Of a stretch of DNA of 35,112 nt, positions 1 to 6,843 are shown piece by piece. A program made the translations under genes and the position numbers. The stretch is taken from the NCBI RefSeq assembly GCF_000142905.1, contig NW_013657603.1, positions 16,137-51,248 on the forward strand, written 5' to 3'. The notes beneath the pieces are model-generated. The model saw only the letters and a list, made by a program, of their open reading frames with translations. It did not search any database and was not told the origin of the DNA. Every line of letters starts with the position of its first letter. The first letter of the stretch is position 1. This DNA is from Thecamonas trahens ATCC 50062 (lineage: Eukaryota; Apusozoa; Apusomonadida; Apusomonadidae).

Positions 1-387
1 TGGCGCACCACAGCCGGCTGATGTAGCGTGTGAGGCGGTGAGCGATGGAGGGGGGGGGTATGGTGGGGAGGGAGGGATGACCTGCGTACCATGGTGGGAC
101 TCTGAGGGTGTGAGACGCAAGGATAGAGTGGATGCTGCTGGAGCAGGAGTGGGGTAGTGGGATGGAGCGGTGCGTGACCGAGACGGTGGCCGGCTTGAGA
201 CTACTGCCCAGGCGCAGCGCAGGCAGCAATGCCCCGCTCGGCATGGGTGGAGGGGGGTGGGGGGTGGACGACTGCCCACCAAAAAAATTGGTGCCGGCGG
301 GCGACAAGGTTGCGACACGGCGGGACCGGCGACCGGCTGGCGACGGGCGTCCGGGGCACACTCGACTCGACGCGCCAAAAGGTTCGA

Positions 388-900
388 ATGGCGTCGTTGG
401 CGCCGGCGCCGACACATCTGCTCCGCGAGGCCGGAAAGACAAGCACAGGAGATAGGCGGAAGGAAAAGGCTGAGCGAAAGTACATGGCGACGCAGTTTGC
501 GCTCCTCAAGGAGCGGTTTGGCGCCAAGGCCGAGCAGAGCCGCCGGCGCGGACGGAAGCTCAAGGCTGCCGTGGCCAAGAATAACGAGCTGGCGGCGCAG
601 TTGGCGGCGGCGGTGGCTCGCATTGCGGTGCTAGAGGAGGAGGCAGCGCTCGCTGGGGGCACCGCCCATCCGCGGCTCGGCGATGAGGAGAACTGCGCAG
701 CGATGATGACGGCTGGCTGCGATGACTGCGTTGATGGCGCCGCCGAGCTGAAGGCCCGGCTGGCCAAGGTCGAGGCGCAACTGGAAGAGGCCATCGTGGC
801 CAAGACCAAGCTTGTCGAGTATAACCGCCGGCTGCGGACCCAACTTGCGCAGGCCGAGCTTGCCGCCGAGGCTGGAGCCGAGACCAGTGCCGAGGTGTGA
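388..900 (+). CDS. Small Ala/Glu/Lys-rich coiled-coil protein, function unknown
   Basis: I do not recognise a family. The frame is open from 229, but the part before about 388 is low-complexity and Gly/Trp/Arg-rich and looks like leader sequence. I chose the ATG at 388 (170 residues); the ATG at 484 is the other plausible start, and an upstream spliced exon outside the window cannot be excluded. From about residue 33 the protein is a charged helix with heptad-like Leu/Ala spacing (two helical stretches, roughly residues 40-90 and 118-160), separated by a short segment containing Cys-Asp-Asp-Cys. No membrane segment or signal peptide is visible. The stop at 898-900 lies 87 bp from the end of the convergent acyltransferase gene. 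It is probably a structural or adaptor protein; existence as a gene is moderately supported by codon use. Confidence 0.5.
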   Translation: MASLAPAPTHLLREAGKTSTGDRRKEKAERKYMATQFALLKERFGAKAEQSRRRGRKLKAAVAKNNELAAQLAAAVARIAVLEEEAALAGGTAHPRLGDEENCAAMMTAGCDDCVDGAAELKARLAKVEAQLEEAIVAKTKLVEYNRRLRTQLAQAELAAEAGAETSAEV

Positions 901-987
901 GCGGGCTCGGCCGGCGAGCTGCCGACGTATGCGGCGCTCGCGGGCTGGGCATTGTGTAAAATGCGTTTAGAAGGTGAAGGGTGCAGA

Positions 988-2616
988 TCAGAGGCCTTGC
1001 AGTGGCGAGTTCGGCTTGTTGACCATGTCCATGAACAAGTACATGTGGTCGGGGTGCGAGGTGGCGTAGGCGTGGAACGAGTCGTAGTCGAGATAGCCGA
1101 CGTCGCGGGAGTCTGCGGCGGAGAAGATAGCGCGGACCTGCTCGGGCTCGACGTCGGGAAAACCGGTGGCCATGATCTTCTCAAACTCGGCAAGATCGAT
1201 GGTGCCGTCGCGGTTGGTGTCGAGGATGTCAAAGGCGAAGCGGATGACGTCCTCCCGCGAGACGGCGTCCGAGATGAAGAGGATGCCGATGACAAACGAG
1301 CGAAAGTCGAGGTGGCCGGCGTGCTTGCGGTCGAGAACGTCAAAGAGGTGCTGGACGTGCTCGCCCGGCGGGAGGCCAAGGGCAGCGGCAAACTCGTCGA
1401 CGGTGACCGAGCCCGACTTGTCGGTGTCGATGGCAATGAACTTGTGCAGGAGCTCGGCAGCCTGCTCAAACTTGATCTCGTGAAGGGTCTGCAGGGCGTC
1501 GAATTCAAGGAGGGCGGCGTCGGCGGGCAGCGCCGCGCGGCGGGCCTCGAGTAGGAGCTTGAGGTCCTCGTACGTGTGGTCCGAGACCGGGAGGTCGAGC
1601 TCCTGTGCGATGGCGGCGCGGACCTCGCGGGCCCAGCGATCCGGCGCGGCGCGCTCCTCAAAGTTCGGCTCCCACACCTCCATCCACGTCGCTTCCATGT
1701 GGTTGACAAACTGAGCAAGCGTCCGCCAAAGAATAGCCAGCGGCGACGGGCCGAGTGAGAGGGTGGCCACCGAAAAGTGGCGGTACGGGTAGGCGAGCGC
1801 GACCGGCTGGATCGGCTTGCCCGGCACAAACGCGCCCTTCTTGAACGTAATGAGCGCCGTCCGCGCGGTGCAGAGGCCCTCGGGAAAAATGAGCGTCTGG
1901 GGCCAAAGCCCTGGCCGGGCCGCGCGCTCGCCGATGTGCTCCAGCACCGCGTGCCGCGAGCCTGGGTCCGACCGGTTGACGTAGATGACCTGCGCCGCCG
2001 AGAGGAGCGTGCCCAGCACCGGCGTCGCGGCGTTGTCTGAGACCGAGACCACCGACGGCGAAATCTTCCACAGCATGTACAGCCCCTCCATCATGCCGGT
2101 GTGCGAGGCGGCGACGACGATCGGCGCCTGCTCACGCGGCGCCGGGCGGCCGCGCTCAGTGATCCACACATAGCCAAAGCAAAAGAGCACAATACGAGCC
2201 AGGTACGGCAGCGGAGTCTGGAGAGCAACCCGCCAGCGTGGGAGCGGAACGGTGTGATCAGGAGCAGCCCAGCCGAGGAGCGAGATCTTTGCCGTGACGA
2301 ACATGACCAAGAGGCAGAGACCAATGGCCAGGCTCCGAACAGGGACCAGCACAATCGAGTTGACGCCGAGCTTGATCCACTCGTACCACGACGCACTCTG
2401 TAGCGGTGTAGTGTACACAAACGGGTTCGCCCGCTCATCGTTCCCGCCATCACCACCTCGACCGCCTCTTCCCCTCCGACTTTCGAACCGCGGCGAGGTC
2501 GACGGACTCCGCGAGTTTGGCGGCGAGAAGCCAGCCTGAATGGTCCGCGAGCGCGTTGTCGGCGTTCCAGGCAGGGATACCTCGACCATAGGCGGGAAGG
2601 GTGGTTCGTCTGCCAT
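988..2616 (-). CDS. Lysophosphatidylcholine acyltransferase-like (LPCAT1/2 type) with C-terminal EF-hands
   Basis: Membrane acyltransferase of the PlsC/LPAAT superfamily, predicted to re-acylate lysophospholipids at the ER. 542 residues, no intron. Order of parts: basic Arg/Gly N-terminus; hydrophobic segments at about 85-117 and 136-152; acyltransferase motif I around H172, reading H-x4-E (E177) rather than the usual H-x4-D; a motif II-like segment at about 201-220 ending in VIYVNR; motif III FPEG at 244-247; motif IV IQPVALAYP at 269-277. The C-terminal half carries four EF-hand-like units: canonical DTDKSGSVTVDE (397-408) and DTNRDGTIDLAE (466-477), each followed by a degenerate partner. 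LPCAT1/2 have this same enzyme-plus-EF-hand layout, so calcium response is likely. The start at 2616 follows a CA-rich leader; the frame is open further upstream but runs through microsatellite and homopolymer sequence. Confidence 0.9.
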   Translation of the reverse strand: MADEPPFPPMVEVSLPGTPTTRSRTIQAGFSPPNSRSPSTSPRFESRRGRGGRGGDGGNDERANPFVYTTPLQSASWYEWIKLGVNSIVLVPVRSLAIGLCLLVMFVTAKISLLGWAAPDHTVPLPRWRVALQTPLPYLARIVLFCFGYVWITERGRPAPREQAPIVVAASHTGMMEGLYMLWKISPSVVSVSDNAATPVLGTLLSAAQVIYVNRSDPGSRHAVLEHIGERAARPGLWPQTLIFPEGLCTARTALITFKKGAFVPGKPIQPVALAYPYRHFSVATLSLGPSPLAILWRTLAQFVNHMEATWMEVWEPNFEERAAPDRWAREVRAAIAQELDLPVSDHTYEDLKLLLEARRAALPADAALLEFDALQTLHEIKFEQAAELLHKFIAIDTDKSGSVTVDEFAAALGLPPGEHVQHLFDVLDRKHAGHLDFRSFVIGILFISDAVSREDVIRFAFDILDTNRDGTIDLAEFEKIMATGFPDVEPEQVRAIFSAADSRDVGYLDYDSFHAYATSHPDHMYLFMDMVNKPNSPLQGL

Positions 2617-2641
2617 CGTGTGTTTTCCGCGCGTCTCCTTC

Positions 2642-2798
2642 TGTGTGCGTGTGTGTGTGTGTGTGTGTGTAGAGTTGGGCGCGCTTGAGAGGAGTGGTGC
2701 TGCAGTTGGTCCGCTAGAGTCAGCTGTCAGGCGTGGCCGAGGGGGGGGGGGGTTGCGCACCCAATTTGGCCTGCCATTATGGCCCTGGGGGGGGGGGG
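2642..2798. repeat. GT microsatellite and two 12-base G runs upstream of the LPCAT gene
   Basis: The 356-bp gap between the LPCAT start (2616) and the zinc-finger gene end (2973) contains a GT tract at 2642-2670 (CA on the LPCAT sense strand, about 26 bp before its start codon) and G runs at 2741-2752 and 2787-2798. On the LPCAT sense strand these are CA and C runs, matching the C/A-rich leaders seen before other genes in the window. Positions 2858-2912 hold short degenerate repeats of GCGTGATCGT-like sequence. I see no gene here. Confidence 0.85.
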
Positions 2799-2972
2799 AA
2801 TGGGACAGGGTTACTGTTGAAAGAGTGTCGTCGATGATGCTTGCGGCGTGTGATTGCGGTGCGTAATCGTGGTGAGTGGTCGTGGTGCGTGATCGTCGTA
2901 CGTGATCGCAGTGCGGCAGCTGCGGCTGGCCCGCATCACTACAGCGTAGCTTGCCTGTCTTGAGCATTCTGT

Positions 2973-4319
2973 TCAATGGATCAGCATCGAGGCTGAGAGT
3001 GGTGGCGGGGAGGCCGATCGCGGGAGGTGTGACGATGGGGTCTGTGGCGTAGAGGTACGTGAGAAGGAAAGCATGCGCCGCGACGATGGCGACGGGGTGG
3101 AGACGACGCGAGCGGGTGCGGCTGGCGTGGCCCGGGCAAGGCCAGGCGACGAGCGGACCGGCCGCGGCGAGGGGATCGGCCGCGGCGAGGCCTGGACCGA
3201 GGCATGAGCGAGCGTGTGGTGCCGCGCAAGTGCGACGGCTGGCGACGAGGCGAGGATCCGCTCGCCGCAAAACTCACACTCGCTAGCATGGCAGGCGGTG
3301 GTGTGGACGTCGGTCTCGTGCTGGGTGTAGAAGGGATCGGTGCAGTAGCCGCAGGCAAATGTGTGGCCCTCGGCCGCTTGATGTGCGTGGACGCCCGGCT
3401 TGGAGCCAAACGCCGCACGGCAGATCGGGCACTGGTAGAGGTGACCAGCTTCCGACTGGTGCGCGTCTCGCTCGGACCGGGTGTAGAAGGTGGCGGCGCA
3501 TCCGGCGCACGACAGATAGTGCCGCCGCGCATCCTGGTGCTGCTGGAGCGCGTCCGGGCCGTCAAAAAACTCTTCGCACACATCGCAAAGCAGGAAGCTG
3601 CGCGCGCGCGCGGCCGAGATGGTCCGGGCGCCGGCGACGGGCGCGGGCGCGGGTGACATTGGCGGCGGAGCCCACGGCTCGGCGATGTGGCCAGTCTCGG
3701 TGGCGTGCTGGGCAAGGATTGAGCGCGAGGCAAAGCGGCGACTGCAGACCGTGCAGTGGAGGAGCGGTGTGTCGGCGACCGGACCCCACATGAGGGCGGT
3801 GGCCAGCGCGCGGAGGAGCCAGGCCGAGGTGGCGGCAAAGCCAATCTGCTCGGGTGCCAGCGAGCGAGCGGCAAAGTCGGATCCGGCCATGCTTGTGTCA
3901 AGCAAAGTCCCAAGCACCTGCGCAGCAAGATCGCTGAGAGCAGCAGCGACCGAGTAACTCGACGGCGCGTTGTAGCCGCCAGTAAGGACAAAGCCGCCGG
4001 CGGCGGCCGACGATGCCACATCGATGGTGTTGACCAGATGCGTGCCATACTCGGCGGCAAGGACAGCTTTGTCGGCCTTGGTCACGCCAAGACACGCCTT
4101 GGCAATTCCCTCGGACTCGAGCACGGCAGCAAGCGGGGCAGGTACATGGCCAAGCGCGCCGATGTGGACAAGGACCGCTGCGTCGGCCGAGGCCAGCGCC
4201 ACCACCGGCCAATGAAGCGAGCAGCCGAGTAGCGGCTCGCCGGTCAGACTCGCAAGCGCGTCCGCGAGCGCAGGAACGGTGGTCACGAGTGAGACTGCTC
4301 CGTCAAAGAAGACCGACAT
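2973..4319 (-). CDS. C2H2 zinc-finger protein with an N-terminal degenerate WRN-type 3'-5' exonuclease-like domain
   Basis: 448 residues, no intron. Residues about 28-178 follow the DEDDy exonuclease pattern of the WRN family: a Gly-x3-x-Trp-Pro start (G32 to P38), a VLVHI strand (49-53), a LGVTKADKAVL helix region (77-87), and a terminal block ending SLAPEQIGFAATSAWLL (153-169). The metal-binding residues are mostly gone: the exo I Asp and Glu are S34 and H36, the exo III Asp is S165 and its Tyr partners are F161 and W167; only the exo II Asp (D83) remains. Six C2H2 fingers follow: C189/C192/H205/H211, then pairs starting at C245, C271, C297, C323 and C348. The tail from about 375 is Ser/Pro/Arg-rich and disordered. 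I infer a non-catalytic nucleic-acid-binding protein. The start at 4319 (MSVFFDG) is where the exonuclease-like homology begins; an ATG 42 codons upstream precedes basic sequence of no clear family. Confidence 0.75.
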   Translation of the reverse strand: MSVFFDGAVSLVTTVPALADALASLTGEPLLGCSLHWPVVALASADAAVLVHIGALGHVPAPLAAVLESEGIAKACLGVTKADKAVLAAEYGTHLVNTIDVASSAAAGGFVLTGGYNAPSSYSVAAALSDLAAQVLGTLLDTSMAGSDFAARSLAPEQIGFAATSAWLLRALATALMWGPVADTPLLHCTVCSRRFASRSILAQHATETGHIAEPWAPPPMSPAPAPVAGARTISAARARSFLLCDVCEEFFDGPDALQQHQDARRHYLSCAGCAATFYTRSERDAHQSEAGHLYQCPICRAAFGSKPGVHAHQAAEGHTFACGYCTDPFYTQHETDVHTTACHASECEFCGERILASSPAVALARHHTLAHASVQASPRPIPSPRPVRSSPGLARATPAAPARVVSTPSPSSRRMLSFSRTSTPQTPSSHLPRSASPPPLSASMLIH

Positions 4320-4919
4320 CTTCGTTCCTCTGCCTTGCTGCGAGCCGTGTGCTAACCCTTGTTCGCTTGGTTTGACCCTCGCTGCCGTGCCTGCGCGGCG
4401 ACTTTGTTGGCAACGGTCAATCTGATGTGTCCCGGTGGCTCTCATTGAGCCTCAATTTGGCAATTTGCGGCGAACCCCGGTCACCTTGCTTGTGTACCGC
4501 GCGCTGTTGGGACATTCGTCGTCGACGTAGATCGTCACTCAAGGGTGGGTGGGCAAGTTCCCGCTCCTATGGAGCCGACTGTGTCGACGCCAATTCGAGC
4601 TGCTGTTGAAGCAAGATGCCAGCCGCTTCGCTTCGCTCCGCTTAGCCGGCGAGAGCAAGCGACTCGCAGCACAAGCTCGTGAGCGCATCCCCCCCTTCAG
4701 AAAGGGAGCGGTGGTGTAAAGTGCCGAGGTGCAACAATGACGCACGACATGCCGCGCTCGCGGCGGCAACCAGCGTGGTACCTACTAACCACCAATTTCG
4801 CCAGAAACTCGGGGTTCCAAGCACCACAACTCCACAACAAAAACTGTTGGGCAAGTACCAGTGAGGGTACCCACACACACTCACATACGACTACTGCCGA
4901 CTTCAACTCGTAGCAAACC
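4320..4919. other. Intergenic region; right part duplicated downstream
   Basis: No gene is supported in 4320-4717. From about 4718 to 4919 the sequence is recognisably similar to about 5672-5874: both contain a CACGACATGCC/GCATGCC-type block, a CTCGCGGCGGCAACC block, an ACCACCAATTTCG block, an AAAAACTGT block, a CA-rich stretch and a CTTCAACTCGTAGCAA block directly before ATG. This is the leader of the duplicated gene and probably its promoter. Confidence 0.7.
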
Positions 4920-5509
4920 ATGGTCACGCACTCGAAGGAGCGCTCCAAGAATAGCTCGGCCTCCCCACCGGCGTATTCTGACTACTCCGACTACTTGTAC
5001 GAGTCCTCGGTGGACCGGAAAGTGTAGCGTCTCGCGGGGACGGCCAATCTCGGCTGCTGCCGCTGCATGGGTGGCCAGCTCAAGTTCCACTGCTCGAGAG
5101 GCGATGCGGGCTGTTGACAAAGCGGCCGAGATGGGCATGTTCAATCGCCTCGTGGATGAGGCCGACAACAACGGCAACTGCATTGCCCGGAAGTTGCGCT
5201 GGTTCGTTTGGTATGGATCGCACTGGCCCCCTTGTGGGAGTTGTCATTCTCCTCACCAAGCCCTACTTCTTGGTGGTTATCATTTTCGCTCCGTTTTATG
5301 GGGCACCATGCCTCTTCTTCCGTGGATGCTCCTACTTGCAGCGTAAGCACAATCCAGCTCAGTCTGTATATGAGCGTGCGATGATCCGCTGGGCTGCCAC
5401 CGCGGAAGACACCACCGGTGGCGTCGTCGAGGTAGAAGTTGTCTCTGATGGATCGAAGCATGCACATTACATTCTCGGTGCCGAGGCAGCACCGCAGCAG
5501 CCGTTATAA
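4920..5509 (+). pseudogene. Decayed tandem copy of the downstream small membrane-protein gene
   Basis: This copy aligns with the intact gene at 5875-6465 with a constant offset of 955 bp at the start codon. It begins with the same Lys/Ser-rich and Ser-Asp-Tyr-rich N-terminus, but an in-frame TAG at 5025-5027 stops it after 35 codons. The next conserved block (AMRAVDKAAEMGM, from 5101) lies in a second frame, and the hydrophobic segment plus C-terminal RWAATAEDTTGGVVEVE block lie in a third frame ending at the TAA at 5507-5509. A GT-AG intron at 5022-5100 would bypass the stop and join the first two blocks in phase, but the paralogue is continuously coding there, and no GT-AG pair I can find repairs the second shift. 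Single-base errors elsewhere in the window mean sequence error cannot be excluded for one of the lesions. Confidence 0.6.
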
Positions 5510-5874
5510 ACACTGTCTTTGGCACCGTCCACAGAGGACGGTCGCCCCACAACCACCGCTACTCGGCCGAGACGGGACAGGCGCCACTGCGGCTTGTGCC
5601 CACCAAGCCATGGACGTGGCAGCTCACAACTGGAGGTGGAGACTCTGTCGATAGACAAGAGCAGGCAATGCGTAGCGCCGAGGCAGCAGCAATGGCAGGC
5701 ACGACATGCCACGCTCGCGGCGGCAACCCACGCGATGGTACCAACCACCAATTTCGACAACAACGGGAGGTTCCAACCACCGCAATGAAATAAAAACTGT
5801 CGGGCACCTACAAGCGAGGGGACCCACACACACCCTCACACACGACTTCTGCAGACTTCAACTCGTAGCAAGCC
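5510..5874. promoter_or_regulatory. Leader and probable promoter of the intact duplicated gene
   Basis: 365 bp between the decayed copy and the intact copy. The right half (about 5672-5874) is the duplicate of 4718-4919. An AATAAA occurs at about 5788; it could be a poly(A) signal for the upstream copy or chance. The last 60 bases are CA-rich and end in CTCGTAGCAAGCC directly before the ATG. No gene is seen. Confidence 0.5.
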
Positions 5875-6465
5875 ATGGCCAAGTCCTCGAAGAAGCGCTC
5901 GAAGAAGAGCTCGATCTCTCCGCCGTCGTACTCCGACTACTCCGACTACTCGTACGGGTCCTCGGAGGACCGGGAAGAATTTGCCCACGCCGGCAGTCGC
6001 AACTTTGGTTGCACTTGCTGGACCTGGCTCGGGTGGTCATACCATCGCTCGCGCAAGGCGATGCGGGCGGTGGACAAGGCGACCGAGGTGGGCATGTACA
6101 ATCGCATCATGGATGAGGCTGATGACGAGGCCAAGAGCTCGGCTCGGGTTGTGCGCGTGTTGAGCTTGCTGTGGCTCGTGGCTGCTCTCATCGCCATCAT
6201 CGTAGTCGTCATCATCAGGCCCCCCCTTCCCGAGACCGCAGCTGTCGGCACTATGCTAGTTTTCATGTCAGCAATGGCTCTGGGGGTTGGTTCCGTCGTC
6301 TTGGACAAACTGCAGCAGGGCAACATGACCCGATGGGCCGAGACCGTGGCCGGGACTACCGATGGTGTCGTCGAGGCCGAGGCTGTGTTTGAGGGCCGCG
6401 GTCGCTGGGCTCGCCAGCGCATCGTCCTCTCCGTCCCGAAACGCCGGCGCGGGCGCCGCAGCTGA
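5875..6465 (+). CDS. Small two-pass membrane protein, intact member of a tandem pair
   Basis: 196 residues; I do not recognise a family. Residues 1-35 are Lys/Ser-rich, then Ser-Asp-Tyr repeats (SYSDYSDYSY at about 18-27) followed by an acidic patch: a plausible phosphorylated cytosolic tail. A short Cys/Trp-rich stretch (about 46-56) could be an acylated membrane-contact segment. A conserved amphipathic block follows (AMRAVDKATEVGMYNRIMDEADDEA), then two hydrophobic helices at about 91-115 and 121-145. The C-terminus contains a Thr/Val/Glu-rich segment and ends in a strongly basic cluster, which would put both ends on the cytosolic side. The start is fixed by conservation of the ATG and its leader with the upstream copy. 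The stop at 6463-6465 is followed by 378 bp of C-rich intergenic DNA before the protease gene. Confidence 0.65.
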   Translation: MAKSSKKRSKKSSISPPSYSDYSDYSYGSSEDREEFAHAGSRNFGCTCWTWLGWSYHRSRKAMRAVDKATEVGMYNRIMDEADDEAKSSARVVRVLSLLWLVAALIAIIVVVIIRPPLPETAAVGTMLVFMSAMALGVGSVVLDKLQQGNMTRWAETVAGTTDGVVEAEAVFEGRGRWARQRIVLSVPKRRRGRRS

Positions 6466-6843
6466 TGGCGGCCCAGCCATCCACGTACCTTGCGCCCTCC
6501 CATCGCCAACCCCTGGCTCGGAACTAGTCATGATTTTGAACAGATAAACATCGATATCGCCCGTCCCCGCCACGGCATTGCCCGCGCCCACCCCGATCAA
6601 AATCTTGATCGCCCCAGCCCGCCCAGCCAACTCAAAGCCACGCCAGCCCGAACACCCACCCGCCCCAAGCCACCCAATCCTAACCCTCTCCCGAATCACC
6701 TGCCCTGATCGCCTCGCCCTATTGGTCCGCCCTGACTAACCGCAGCCACCGAGCAAAGTCGCACACGCCGCCTCCACACACCGTCACACCCCACCCAACC
6801 TACTCACACACCCACGCACACCACCTCCATCCTCTCACACCTA
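6466..6843. other. C/A-rich intergenic region before the protease gene
   Basis: No convincing gene. From about 6560 to 6843 the + strand is strongly C/A-rich, with many CCCAC and CACAC words, increasing toward the start codon at 6844. This fits the leader composition seen before several other genes here and is probably the promoter and 5' UTR. Confidence 0.6.

Noticed and set aside
201-1829. A 542-codon minus-strand frame antisense to the first gene and overlapping LPCAT in another frame.
   Set aside because: Ser/Arg/Pro-rich shadow of GC-rich codons; it overlaps the well-supported LPCAT frame on the same strand.
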